Notes: generated by a model from the sequence alone, not told the origin. Shown: positions 34,998-43,166, counted from the stretch's first letter. The stretch is 64,000 nucleotides of DNA from Bacillota bacterium (GCA_023435225.1 JAEYRX010000061.1:1-64000); one strand, 5' to 3'. Translations and numbers: made by a program.

Positions 34998-35603
34998 ATG
35001 GACTTCCGTGTTGAATGCCCGCATGTGGCGTCTTCAATTGGTTCTTCGCAAATGGTGGAGAATCCGGATTTACTTTTTTTAAGGGATGATATAGCCGATG
35101 AGCTTGGAGCTGTTGTAGGTTATCTGGAATGCGCCAAACAAATAAAGGACCATCGAATCAGTAATCGCTTTCGGGAAGTAGCTAATGATGAAACCGGACA
35201 TTTTATCTTGTTGATGAGAATGGTATCCAGCCTTGATCCAGTCCAAGCTGAAGAGCTGAAGAAACACGGGCTGATGATGTTAAATTATTATCCGGAGCAA
35301 GTTCGGCCTTATGGCATGCCTGGAAATTGTTTGGGCAGTAATCAACAGGAATGGCCGGAACGATATGAACGTCATCACCGGGAGTCGTCTGATAAGAAAT
35401 CATATTACCCTGATGAGCGGGACGTTGAATGTCTCCGAAATGCCATCCGTGATGAATTACACGCTATAAACGCTTATCAGAAACAGATTCAAGAGACTAG
35501 TAACCAAGCTATTAAAAACTTGCTTACAACAATAATGAATAAGGAGAAAGAACACGTAAGCGAATTTACTAAATTATTCTATGATATGTATCATGAAGAT
35601 TAA
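34998..35603 (+). CDS. Ferritin-like protein with two helical halves
   Basis: 201 aa. Two ferritin-like carboxylate helices pairs: DDIADELGAVVGYLE with NDETGHFILL in the first half and DELHAINAYQKQI with NKEKEHVSEF in the second. Glu and His spacing (ExxH) suits a di-metal site of the rubrerythrin/spore-coat type; no rubredoxin domain. Ribosome site GGAGGGG. Sits among other ferritin-like genes and cotJ, so an oxidative-stress or spore-associated role is plausible. Confidence 0.7.
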   Translation: MDFRVECPHVASSIGSSQMVENPDLLFLRDDIADELGAVVGYLECAKQIKDHRISNRFREVANDETGHFILLMRMVSSLDPVQAEELKKHGLMMLNYYPEQVRPYGMPGNCLGSNQQEWPERYERHHRESSDKKSYYPDERDVECLRNAIRDELHAINAYQKQIQETSNQAIKNLLTTIMNKEKEHVSEFTKLFYDMYHED

Positions 35604-35663
35604 TTAGGCAACAGGCACAGTATTTTTGTGGGTATGATTTTAGAGTGGGAATTTATCTAAAGC

Positions 35664-35864
35664 TTAGCGAATTAGGCTGTAATAGGAGTTTATTCCGATC
35701 TCGTCTTTGCTTTTTAAGCCGGTCTCTAATTCCATGGCAAATTCTTCATTAAAACGTTCCACGGCTTCTCCAAGTACTTCGCGACAGATACGGCGACTGG
35801 CTGTACTTTGTGGATGTTTGACTATAAAATTTACTATCTCTTCTATTTTTGATGGATTTGTCAT
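35664..35864 (-). CDS. Hypothetical protein, 66 aa
   Basis: Helical, charged protein (KIEEIVNFIVKHPQS, then ICREVLGEAVERFNEEF). GGTGAT ribosome site at proper spacing. No family recognised; the DNA-binding-like N-terminal helices are only suggestive. Confidence 0.5.
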   Translation of the reverse strand: MTNPSKIEEIVNFIVKHPQSTASRRICREVLGEAVERFNEEFAMELETGLKSKDEIGINSYYSLIR

Positions 35865-36014
35865 TATTTATCACCATCATTATTATTTCCTTAAAAATTT
35901 TATTTTAGTGATAAAAATTGTTAATGGATAAAATGAGAATCTGTGGAGAATCTATTTATTAAGGTCAGTATGTATAAATCAACATTATGTGCCTTAGTAA
36001 AGGAGGTTTCTTTT

Positions 36015-36314
36015 ATGGCGGAACTGGGTAATCCTTTTGTTGGGAATATACCAAGGAAAATTAGTAGAGAAGAATTAGTACAGGCATTACGGGCGGATAT
36101 TGCCGGTGAATTAGAGGCAATTATCGGTTATGATGCTCATGTAATGGCATGCGATGATGAGCGGGTAAAAACAGTGTTAAGCTCAATCCGGGATGAAGAG
36201 AGGGAGCATGTAGGAGAGTTAATTTCATTGCTGAAGATGTTGGATCCCCAAGAGACCAAGTATTTGGACCAAGGGGCACAAGAAGTAAACCAGCTTATAG
36301 GCGTTAGAGTTTAA
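36015..36314 (+). CDS. Small ferritin-like (encapsulated-ferritin-type) protein
   Basis: 99 aa; start set by AAAGGAGG. One helix pair with the demi-ferritin pattern: ADIAGELEAIIGYDAHV and IRDEEREHVGELISLLKMLDP. This matches the short ferritin-like proteins that dimerise to build a di-iron site, as in encapsulin cargo. No encapsulin gene and no clear cargo-loading tail (it ends VNQLIGVRV) is visible here. It may oxidise or store iron on its own. Confidence 0.7.
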   Translation: MAELGNPFVGNIPRKISREELVQALRADIAGELEAIIGYDAHVMACDDERVKTVLSSIRDEEREHVGELISLLKMLDPQETKYLDQGAQEVNQLIGVRV

Positions 36315-36318
36315 ATTA

Positions 36319-36558
36319 TTATTCGTTTGGAGCTTCATTTGGTAAGTCGGCAATTTGAGGTGAATAGCTTTCCAGGGCTTCAGCTTCGTTGATAATACCA
36401 AAGATGGAATAGACAGCTTTTTTACCGGGCGCGTAAATTTTACGCGCCTGTTTTAGCGCTTTTTCTTTGGCTTGCTCAAGGTTTTCGGCTTCCACGATTA
36501 TATCCAGCCTACGCTGATTGCCTTTAAAACTAACTTTTACTGAAGCGGCATATAACAT
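36319..36558 (-). CDS. Hypothetical protein, 79 aa
   Basis: Alternating beta/helix (VKVSFKGNQRRLDIIVEAEN, LEQAKEKALKQARKIY), like a small ferredoxin-like or DUF-type fold. Start at 36558 follows GAGGGG. Convergent with the ferritin-like gene. No recognised family. Confidence 0.5.
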   Translation of the reverse strand: MLYAASVKVSFKGNQRRLDIIVEAENLEQAKEKALKQARKIYAPGKKAVYSIFGIINEAEALESYSPQIADLPNEAPNE

Positions 36559-36616
36559 CTGATTCACCCCTCTTTTTATTCGCGGAGAAACTCCGATCTC
36601 CTGCTAAATTATGAAT

Positions 36617-36712
36617 GGAGTAATTAGTGTTTATTTGTGAAATTAGTGGTTAAGAAAAAGAATTTACAAACCACGAATGGATACTAATGAACACGAATAA
36701 GAGATATTAAGA
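36617..36712. repeat. Imperfect palindrome with ACCACGAATG-type units
   Basis: ATTAGTGTTTATTTGTGAAA and ATTAGTGG are opposed by ACCACGAATGG and ACTAATGAACACGAAT. Non-coding; resembles low-complexity extragenic palindromes seen in many environmental bacteria. Confidence 0.45.
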
Positions 36713-36715
36713 GGT

Positions 36716-36744
36716 TTGACTCAGAGTATGGATTATTATATGAT
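36716..36744 (+). promoter_or_regulatory. Sigma-A-like promoter for the Cys-rich mini-protein
   Basis: TTGACT, 17-bp spacer, TATGAT. Confidence 0.6.
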
Positions 36745-36793
36745 ATAATCTAAAATATAGATTAGGAATCTTTTATGAAGGAGAGATATTGTC

Positions 36794-37027
36794 CTGAAAG
36801 AATGTTTACTTGATAAGAACAAAACATGCAGTGATTGTGGTGAATGTGAGATTTGTGATCTTGACCAAACAAAGATTTGTGATAATTGTTGCCGTTGCCT
36901 TGGTGATGCTGATTACTCAGCGGTTGAGGTAACGGAGATTATTATACCGGAAGAAATTAAGTTGCGGAGGGTTAATGGATTAGGTCAACAACAAGTTAAA
37001 AGGAAGAAAATTAACCCTAAACATTAA
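36794..37027 (+). CDS. Cysteine-rich mini-protein
   Basis: About 77 aa with cysteine pairs CxxC-x2-CxxC and CDNCCRC (segments CSDCGECEICD and KICDNCCRC), followed by a basic tail (KRKKINPKH). Likely binds zinc or an Fe-S centre; the same Cys pattern recurs in clostridial small proteins of unknown function as I recall. AAGGAGAG lies upstream but no ATG, GTG or TTG is in frame; CTG 36794 or ATT 36788 are the possible starts. Promoter upstream and terminator downstream support a real gene. Confidence 0.6.
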   Translation: MKECLLDKNKTCSDCGECEICDLDQTKICDNCCRCLGDADYSAVEVTEIIIPEEIKLRRVNGLGQQQVKRKKINPKH

Positions 37028-37060
37028 GGTTTATATGGCAAAATAATAATAAAATGATAC

Positions 37061-37085
37061 AAGACCCGGAGACGGGTCTTTCTTT
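37061..37085 (+). terminator. Intrinsic terminator
   Basis: AAGACCCG, GAGA loop, CGGGTCTT, then TCTTT. Confidence 0.8.
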
Positions 37086-37259
37086 ATGCTTTAAGCACGG
37101 ATTTTTAGGATAAAAGCATATGGTCAAATCGTATAGATATGAATAAATTAGAACAAAAGCATAACGCAATGGAGTGCAATTTAGAAAGTTTATAACAGTA
37201 CTAAAATTAAATGAGTTTCCTGTTTTAAATCAACAATAAACCATAGGAGGTAACTAAGA

Positions 37260-37406
37260 ATGGAAGCAGGGACAAAATTGATGATGAATCTGGCGCAAGC
37301 ATATGTGCCGTACCAGTTATATGTAAACCGGTGGGAGCCGATGAAAGCCTTAATGATGGGAACGGTTTTCCCGGAATTATATCGGCCGTATCGCAGTTGT
37401 AAATAG
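37260..37406 (+). CDS. cotJA: Spore coat-associated protein CotJA
   Basis: 48 aa, preceded by AGGAGG. Has the family pattern: LAQAYVPYQLYVNRW, EPMKALMMGTVFPELYRPY. CotJA is a small protein of the spore coat needed for assembly of CotJC. First gene of cotJA-cotJB-cotJC in the standard order; shorter than many homologues but complete. A sigma-E promoter was not placed confidently. Confidence 0.88.
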   Translation: MEAGTKLMMNLAQAYVPYQLYVNRWEPMKALMMGTVFPELYRPYRSCK

Positions 37407-37418
37407 TTTTAGAAATAA

Positions 37419-37440
37419 GGGAGTTTTATAATTTCCATAA
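37419..37440. repeat. Family B half-element inside the cotJ operon
   Basis: GGGAGTTTTATAATTTCCAT resembles the left terminus of family B copy 1. Confidence 0.45.
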
Positions 37441-37457
37441 TATTAGGAGGGTTCGGA

Positions 37458-37712
37458 ATGCGCCGGGAAGAGTTGGGTCTGTTAAAAGAGTTACAGGCAT
37501 TGGAATTTTCCGCTTATGATTTTGTTTTATATTTGGATACTCATCCGGGAGACCAAAGGGCTTTAGCCGAATACTCAAGGCTTATGAATGAGTCCAAACA
37601 TTTGCGTAGTATTTATAATTCCCAATATGGACCGCTAATGTTGGAAGATAGCGTTAATCAACCATGTTGGAGATGGATTGAAGAACCATGGCCTTGGGAA
37701 ATAGAATACTGA
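37458..37712 (+). CDS. cotJB: Spore coat protein CotJB
   Basis: 84 aa. LQALEFSAYDFVLYLDTHP, YSRLMNESKHLRSIYNSQYGPL, and the Trp-rich end WRWIEEPWPWE are the CotJB signature. Forms part of the spore coat with CotJA and CotJC. AGGAGGG site. Confidence 0.92.
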   Translation: MRREELGLLKELQALEFSAYDFVLYLDTHPGDQRALAEYSRLMNESKHLRSIYNSQYGPLMLEDSVNQPCWRWIEEPWPWEIEY

Positions 37713-37732
37713 AGCTAAAAACTTAAGAAATT

Positions 37733-37906
37733 TCGGATTTCAAATTGCAGATTGCGGATTTAAAACCAAATTTGCAGGTTTTATCGCCTAATAACATTAT
37801 AACTTTTAAGGTCTGAAATTATGACCCGGATTTAGACATTAAGAGGTTTTAAATCCGAAATTCGAAATCCGTAATCTAAAATTAAATAATCCACAATCCG
37901 AAATTA
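37733..37906. repeat. Imperfect palindromic repeat between cotJB and cotJC
   Basis: TTTCGGATTTCAAATTGC and ATTGCGGATTT are opposed by AAATCCGAAATTCGAAATCC, AATCCACAATCCGAAATT. Non-coding; enlarges the usual short cotJB-cotJC gap to 215 bp. Confidence 0.5.
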
Positions 37907-37927
37907 AGAAAATGGGGAGGTTTATAG

Positions 37928-38500
37928 ATGTGGCATTATGAAAAAAAGTTGCAATATCCGGCTAAAGTAGGGAAAGCCGACCTTAAGATGGCGAAATATT
38001 TAATTACCCAATACGGAGGTCCCGATGGGGAACTGGCGGCTGCTTTGCGCTATCTTAACCAGCGTTATACCATGCCTACCGGGCAATCTAAAGGGATATT
38101 GAATGATATAGGAACTGAAGAAATGGCGCATTTAGAGATTATTGCCACTTTGGTTTATAAGCTTGTTAAAGATGCCGGTGTTGAGGAGTTAAAAGCGGCT
38201 GGTTTGGGCGGCCATTATGCCGACCATGATCGCGCTTTGTTTTATGTTGATGCTAACGGTAACCCCTGGACGGCCACATATATTCAAGCTAAGGGCGATC
38301 CGGTTGCCGACTTGCATGAAGATATGGCGGCGGAACAAAAAGCCAGAGCTACTTATCAATGGTTGATTGATTTAACGGATGACTCTGATTTAAAGGATAC
38401 TTTAAATTTTTTAAGAGAAAGAGAGATTGTTCATTTCCAAAGATTTGGGGAGACATTGGATATGGTTCAGGAGTATCAAAATTCAAAACATATGTTTTAG
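37928..38500 (+). CDS. cotJC: Spore coat protein CotJC, manganese-catalase family
   Basis: 190 aa. Di-manganese ligand helices are present: GELAAALRYLNQRY, DIGTEEMAHLEIIATL, DMAAEQKARATYQWLI, and REREIVHFQRFGE, with the Glu-His spacing of manganese catalases. CotJC is a spore coat catalase-like protein. GGGGAGG ribosome site. Third gene of cotJ. Confidence 0.93.
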   Translation: MWHYEKKLQYPAKVGKADLKMAKYLITQYGGPDGELAAALRYLNQRYTMPTGQSKGILNDIGTEEMAHLEIIATLVYKLVKDAGVEELKAAGLGGHYADHDRALFYVDANGNPWTATYIQAKGDPVADLHEDMAAEQKARATYQWLIDLTDDSDLKDTLNFLREREIVHFQRFGETLDMVQEYQNSKHMF

Positions 38501-38524
38501 AGTTCAATTTATGACACTTGATGA

Positions 38525-38553
38525 TTGAAGTCGGTTTAAACTTATGCTATAAT
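38525..38553 (+). promoter_or_regulatory. Sigma-A promoter with extended -10
   Basis: TTGAAG, 17-bp spacer, TATAAT preceded by TGC. Start about 38560; drives the zinc-ribbon gene. Confidence 0.75.
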
Positions 38554-38659
38554 TCAGTTGTCAGTACTTAACTAGGCTAGATTAGAATGCTTTATCTCCA
38601 TCTTAAGCCGGGTTTAGTTAGACACAATTCGCCGTCAGGCTTAATGAGGAGGGCAATGA

Positions 38660-38962
38660 ATGCCTAGTGACAAGACTTTAGTATGTAAGGATTGCAATCA
38701 AGAATTTACTTTTACCGCCAGTGAACAAGAGTTTTACGCCGAAAAAGGGTTCACTAATGAACCCGGTCGGTGCCCGAGTTGCCGACAAACCAGGAAAAAT
38801 AACGACCGTGGACACGGCAGAGGTGGTTTCCGTGGAGAGCGTACTATGTATGACGCAGTATGTTCCCGTTGCGGAGCTCAAACTCAAGTTCCTTTTCAAC
38901 CGAAACCGGATCGTGAAGTATTATGCCGGGATTGCTTCCGTCCCAGAAACAACTTTAGATAA
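38660..38962 (+). CDS. Zinc-ribbon domain protein
   Basis: 100 aa. Two treble-type zinc ribbons: CKDCNQEFTF with CPSCRQTR (residues about 9-48) and CSRCGAQTQVPF with CRDCF (about 70-95), joined by a Gly/Arg-rich linker (GHGRGGFRGER). Such proteins may bind nucleic acid; function unknown. AGGAGG site; own promoter and terminator. Confidence 0.8.
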   Translation: MPSDKTLVCKDCNQEFTFTASEQEFYAEKGFTNEPGRCPSCRQTRKNNDRGHGRGGFRGERTMYDAVCSRCGAQTQVPFQPKPDREVLCRDCFRPRNNFR

Positions 38963-38982
38963 GTCAACATCAATACTGAAGG

Positions 38983-39017
38983 AAAACCGCTTGAAACAAA
39001 GCGGTTTTTTATTTTTT
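38983..39017 (+). terminator. Intrinsic terminator
   Basis: AAAACCGCTT, loop, AAAGCGGTTTT followed by TTATTTTTT. The downstream edge touches the stop codon of the convergent OsmC gene. Confidence 0.8.
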
Positions 39018-39420
39018 ACTCAATGATCAATTCATAAGTTAGAGTGGCATTTAACGAAGCCGCTACCGAACAATACTTATTTTGTGATAATTCAATTGCA
39101 TGTAGCGCTTTGTCTCGATCAATTCCGGCGCCGGTCATTCGAAAAATCAAATGAATACTGGTAAAACGTTTTGGATGGTCTGATGTTCTTTCAGCCTTAA
39201 TTTCGATAGTCATATTTTTTATATCAATTCTCATTTTATTCAGAATTGAAGCTACATCAGCTCCGGTACACCCTCCTAATCCAAAAAGAACTAATTCCAT
39301 TGGCCGCGGACCAGAATTTTGACCACCGACATCAACACCAACATCTACCTTTATCTCATGACCGGAGTCGCCGCTGGCAGCAAACCCCATTTTTTGATCC
39401 CAATTTAAAGTTGCTTGCAA
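39016..39420 (-). CDS. OsmC-family protein
   Basis: 134 aa; TTG start with AGGAGG. Both redox cysteines are present, in LGGCTGADVAS and NKYCSVAAS; also RPMELVLFGL. OsmC proteins reduce organic hydroperoxides or handle persulfides with a Cys pair. Fits the cluster of redox-type genes around it. Confidence 0.85.
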   Translation of the reverse strand: MQATLNWDQKMGFAASGDSGHEIKVDVGVDVGGQNSGPRPMELVLFGLGGCTGADVASILNKMRIDIKNMTIEIKAERTSDHPKRFTSIHLIFRMTGAGIDRDKALHAIELSQNKYCSVAASLNATLTYELIIE

Positions 39421-39456
39421 GCTACTTAACCTCCTGTAATAAATTATTAGCTAAAG

Positions 39457-39517
39457 ATAAGAACACGGAGTAAAAACACAGAGGGAAAAAGAAAATATCT
39501 CTGTGTTATAGTGTTTA
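39457..39517. repeat. CACAGAG-type palindrome
   Basis: AACACGGAGTAAAAACACAGAG is opposed by CTCTGTGTTATAGTGTT. Non-coding. Confidence 0.5.
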
Positions 39518-39590
39518 ATATTATGGTTTTCACCGTAAAACTGACTTATTCCTCTTTTATTTGGTAAAACTATTTTTGGGAGGGGTAAAG

Positions 39591-40994
39591 ATGGGAGTAG
39601 TAACTGAATTTTTGATCGCAACTATGGTAAGTTTTCTGGTGATAGGGATAATCGGTTTAATAATAATTAGACCCGCTATAAACTTTTTTGTGGATGCGTT
39701 TATTAAACGATTGATGAAGGATCCGTATCCGGAGAACTTGGGGGAGATGTATAATGTTTTTTCCAAAGTAGGAGTCCAGAATGTTATTGAAGCGGACATA
39801 AGAAGTACCAGCGGCCAACCTTTGCAACGGCCATTCGGTACTCCGAAACATTATTCGGAATGGGATAAATTATTGCTGAATCCGGTTTATATGTCCGGTA
39901 AACCGGTGGTTGAGTCCGTAGGAATAGATACAAAAGTTATTATTGGTCCGAAGGCCAGGCGACCGTTGGAGATTGAGATGCCGATAATGATCGCCGGGAT
40001 GGCATACGGGATCGGATTATCATTGAAGGCAAAAATTGCTTTGGCTAAAGGGGCGGACCAAGTAAAAACAGCTTTAAATACCGGAGTTGGTCCGTGCCTT
40101 CCGGAAGAAAGAAAACACGCAAAAAAATTGATAATTCAATACCATCGCGGATCCTGGGGGAAAGATGAAGATTGGTTACGGCAAGCAAATGCCGTTGAAA
40201 TCCAGTTAGGATATGGAGCATTGGCTGCGGCGCCGGTGACTTTAAAACCCCGGGATATTAGCCCGGAGTTTCGGGATTACATGAATCTGCAACCGGAAGA
40301 TAGTTTGCACTTGGCGGCGTCTTTTCCGGACGTAAATAATGGCTCGGAATTGAACAAACTAGTAAATTATCTCCGGAATATAACCTCCGGGGTTCCGATT
40401 GGAGTAAAAATAGGCGCTACTCATTACTTGGAAAAAGAATTGGAGGTCATCTGCACTGCTGGGATAGATTTTATCAATATTGACGGTAAAGAGGCCGGGA
40501 TAAATTACGCGCCTGGTATTTTGGCCGATGATGTTGGACTTCCGACTTTACCGGCGCTTTGCCGGACGGTAAATTTTTTAAATCAAAAGGGTTTAAAAAG
40601 TAAGGTTTCATTGATAGTTTCCGGTGGTTTATATACTCCCGGGCATTTTCTTAAAGCATTGGCGCTGGGCGCCAATGCAGTCTATGTGGGTACTATTATT
40701 ATTATTGCCTTAGGTCATACTCAAAACCTAAAGGTAATTCCATGGGAGCCACCGACGGAATTGGTATTTGAGCGGGGTAAATTAAAAAATAAATTATCCA
40801 TCGCTGAAGGCGAAAGATCAGTAACCAATTTTTTGAAGAGCTGTAATCTGGAAATGATGATGGCTATGCGTTGCCTGGGAAAAACCGCTATTAAGGATCT
40901 GACCCTAAATGATCTTTGCGCCTTAACACCGGATCTTGCGCAAATGACCGGAGCGGAACTGGGGTTATTTACCCCGGGAAAAGCCGGAGCCTGA
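39591..40994 (+). CDS. FMN-binding glutamate synthase-like protein
   Basis: 467 aa. N-terminal TM helix (residues 5-27), then a GltS-type FMN barrel: MPIMIAGMAYGIGLS, TALNTGVGPCLPEE, DFINIDGKEAGINYAP, VSGGLYTPGHFLKALALGANAVYVG. No amidotransferase domain and no clear Fe-S cluster cysteines. These proteins are common in anaerobes and their substrate is uncertain. Start set by GGGAGG at 39591. Confidence 0.83.
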   Translation: MGVVTEFLIATMVSFLVIGIIGLIIIRPAINFFVDAFIKRLMKDPYPENLGEMYNVFSKVGVQNVIEADIRSTSGQPLQRPFGTPKHYSEWDKLLLNPVYMSGKPVVESVGIDTKVIIGPKARRPLEIEMPIMIAGMAYGIGLSLKAKIALAKGADQVKTALNTGVGPCLPEERKHAKKLIIQYHRGSWGKDEDWLRQANAVEIQLGYGALAAAPVTLKPRDISPEFRDYMNLQPEDSLHLAASFPDVNNGSELNKLVNYLRNITSGVPIGVKIGATHYLEKELEVICTAGIDFINIDGKEAGINYAPGILADDVGLPTLPALCRTVNFLNQKGLKSKVSLIVSGGLYTPGHFLKALALGANAVYVGTIIIIALGHTQNLKVIPWEPPTELVFERGKLKNKLSIAEGERSVTNFLKSCNLEMMMAMRCLGKTAIKDLTLNDLCALTPDLAQMTGAELGLFTPGKAGA

Positions 40995-41064
40995 AATTTT
41001 ATTAATTTATTTTTTTTAAAAGGAAAAGGAGGAATAATTTCGAATATACTATACATGGTATTGC

Positions 41065-41109
41065 ATATGTCGTAAATTATTTAGCCGTTTAAAGAATTTT
41101 GCGACATAT
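41065..41109. promoter_or_regulatory. Inverted repeat before the CsoR-family gene
   Basis: ATATGTCG (41065-41072) and CGACATAT (41102-41109). The right arm abuts the ribosome site (GGGAGG). Candidate operator or leader hairpin. Confidence 0.4.
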
Positions 41110-41129
41110 ATTGGGAGGTGCAAATTATC

Positions 41130-41423
41130 ATGGCGGGTTTTTCTGATAATATTTGTTTTAGCGCCGAAGCTAAGGCTGATATCTTGGCCAGGTTGAAACG
41201 GGCTGAAGGGCAGCTCCGGGGGATCCAAAAAATGATTGAAGAAGAGCGGTCTTGTCAAGATATGGTCATTCAATTAGTGGCGGTTAAATCAGCGGTTACC
41301 CAAATCGCTATGTCGGCTCTAAGTAATCAGTTAATTCAATGTTTAACAACTGAAATGGCTGAAGGTAAACCGGTAGACAAGATCTCCGAGAAATTTATCG
41401 ATATTTTTAAAAAATTGTCCTAG
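41130..41423 (+). CDS. CsoR/RcnR/FrmR-family metal- or sulfur-sensing repressor
   Basis: 97 aa all-helical DUF156 repressor: ARLKRAEGQLRGIQKMIEEERSCQDMVIQL, then the second helix ALSNQLIQCL. The first cysteine and the second cysteine are retained, but the His normally in the DHL-type segment is Gln, as in persulfide sensors of the CstR type rather than copper sensors. ATG 41130 preferred over GTG 41118. Located between a glutamate synthase-like gene and dapL; the OsmC gene is nearby. Confidence 0.85.
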   Translation: MAGFSDNICFSAEAKADILARLKRAEGQLRGIQKMIEEERSCQDMVIQLVAVKSAVTQIAMSALSNQLIQCLTTEMAEGKPVDKISEKFIDIFKKLS

Positions 41424-41481
41424 GAAATACTATGAAGTTTTAAAATACTGTTTGATAAACCAAGTTAATAAATGTGCTCAT

Positions 41482-41526
41482 TCACCGCCCAGAGCAGAAG
41501 TCAGTCTCCTGGGCGGTGATTTTTCT
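41482..41526. terminator. Bidirectional terminator
   Basis: TCACCGCCCAG and CTGGGCGGTGA form an 11-bp stem, then TTTTTC. Lies between CsoR-family gene and dapL, which converge. Confidence 0.85.
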
Positions 41527-41566
41527 GAAGTACAAATTTAAATTTTCTCTATGGCTAATTGTTTTT

Positions 41567-42799
41567 TTATAAACTTAACCCCTTTATCCGCTCCATAGCT
41601 TGCTCCGTATTTTCCCTACTACCGAAGGCAGTTAAACGGAAGTACCCTTCACCACTGGGGCCGAATCCGGCGCCCGGAGTACCGACTATTTGGACTTCGT
41701 TAAGGAGTTTATCAAAGAAATCCCAGGAACTAAGGCTATTGGGGGTCTTGAGCCAGATATAAGGGGCATTTACCCCGCCGTAGACTTTGAAACCAAGTTT
41801 TTCTAACCCTTCTCGAATTATTCCGGCGTTGGTCATATAGAATTGAATAGTCTCCTGTATTTGTTTCCGGCCTTCGGGAGTATAAACCGCAGCAGCAGCA
41901 GCCTGAACCGGGTAAGATACGCCGTTAAATTTGGTAGTTTGCCGGCGGAGCCAGAACCGGTTAAGGTCGTAGGTTTGGCCATTGGAATCATAGGCCAAAA
42001 CTGTTTTGGGCACCACTGTAAAAGCGCATCTGGTACCGGTAAAACCGGCGGTTTTGGAGTAACTCCGAAACTCAACAGCAACTTCCTTAGCGCCTTCGAT
42101 CTCATAGATGCTGTGTGGAATACCGGGTTCCTGAATAAAGGCTTCATAAGCGGCGTCGAAGAGTATAATAGATTTGTTTATACGGGCATAATCGACCCAA
42201 GGTTTTAATTCATCCTTGGTTAAAGTCATCCCGGTCGGATTATTTGGGAAACAAAGGTAGATAATATCTACTTTTCCTTGGGGCAATTGCGGTTTGAGGT
42301 TATTGCTTTCAATACAGGGTAAGTAAACTATTTTTTCAAAACGGCCATCTTTCCCCAATTTTCCAGCCCGTCCGGCCATAACATTACTGTCAACATAAAC
42401 CGGATAAACCGGATCGGTGACGGCAATTATGTTTTCCAGACCGAATAATTCCTGAATATTGCCAGTATCACATTTAGCTCCGTCACTAATAAAGATTTCA
42501 TCTTCAGCTAACTCTATTCCCAGCGGTCGGTAATCGTTTTCAATAATCTTTTGAGCTAAAAAAGCGTAACCTTGTTCCGGTCCGTAACCTCTGAAGCTTG
42601 TTAATTCACCCATTTCGGCGACGGCTTTTTGGAAACCCTCAACTATTGCCGGTACCAGCGGTTTAGTAACATCACCGATACCTAGTCTTATTATGTTAGC
42701 TTCAGGATGCTCTTCTTTGTATTTGTTAATCCTCCGGGCTATCTCCGAAAAAAGATAGCTTCCGGGTAATTGCAGATAGTTTTCATTGATTTTAGCCAT
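41567..42799 (-). CDS. dapL: LL-diaminopimelate aminotransferase
   Basis: 410 aa class I/II aminotransferase. MAKINENYLQLPGSYLFSEI is the DapL start; RLGIGDVTKPL, FISDGAKCD, CFPNNPTGM, YSKTAGFTGTRC (PLP lysine in SKT). It converts tetrahydrodipicolinate directly to LL-DAP using glutamate, bypassing the succinyl/acetyl steps. With dapB in the window this completes a DapL-type lysine/meso-DAP route. ATG 42799 follows AAAGGA; an upstream TTG is possible. Confidence 0.93.
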   Translation of the reverse strand: MAKINENYLQLPGSYLFSEIARRINKYKEEHPEANIIRLGIGDVTKPLVPAIVEGFQKAVAEMGELTSFRGYGPEQGYAFLAQKIIENDYRPLGIELAEDEIFISDGAKCDTGNIQELFGLENIIAVTDPVYPVYVDSNVMAGRAGKLGKDGRFEKIVYLPCIESNNLKPQLPQGKVDIIYLCFPNNPTGMTLTKDELKPWVDYARINKSIILFDAAYEAFIQEPGIPHSIYEIEGAKEVAVEFRSYSKTAGFTGTRCAFTVVPKTVLAYDSNGQTYDLNRFWLRRQTTKFNGVSYPVQAAAAAVYTPEGRKQIQETIQFYMTNAGIIREGLEKLGFKVYGGVNAPYIWLKTPNSLSSWDFFDKLLNEVQIVGTPGAGFGPSGEGYFRLTAFGSRENTEQAMERIKGLSL

Positions 42800-42859
42800 A
42801 GTTATCAATCCTTTCCTTGGAAGTCATAATATTTTTTGCAAAAGATTCGTGACTTACTC

Positions 42860-43050
42860 TTGAAAAACCTCCCGAAACGGATCAAAACTTTTTTCAAAAG
42901 TGTAAGCGGGCCTTCACCCCCCTTTAACCAAATGGTTCTTCATTCGGGGCTAGCCTTTATTCTATGTCCGCAATCCCCACGGTATTATGATTTCATAATA
43001 TTTCTTTTACCGTATGCCTCATTTCAAAGGGCATCGATGCCTTAAAAAAA
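42860..43050 (-). ncRNA. Strongly structured RNA candidate upstream of dapL (raiA-motif-like)
   Basis: On the minus strand: hairpin ATGCC...GGCAT; TACGGTA...TACCGT enclosing TATTATGA and TCATAATA; GGGGATTGCGGACATAG opposed by GGCTAGCCCC; AACCATTTGGTT; GGGGGGTGAAGGCCCGC; and ACTTTTGAAAAAAGT. No ORF fits. The GGGGATTGCGGACATAG, GAACC and GAAGGCCCGCTTA blocks look like the clostridial raiA motif RNA as I remember it; that name is uncertain. Confidence 0.55.
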
Positions 43051-43166
43051 TAAAAGCTTCCAGATTATCTAATATGAAGAAACTTGGAGGATTATAAAAG
43101 AATAGTTTTTGTAAAAAAAAACCATAGTAATATTGAATAGAAATATAGTAGAAGAAGGGTTATTAG

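Noticed and set aside
36015..36314. Encapsulin cargo system
   Set aside because: Ferritin-like protein fits the cargo type, but no encapsulin shell gene and no convincing targeting peptide are present.
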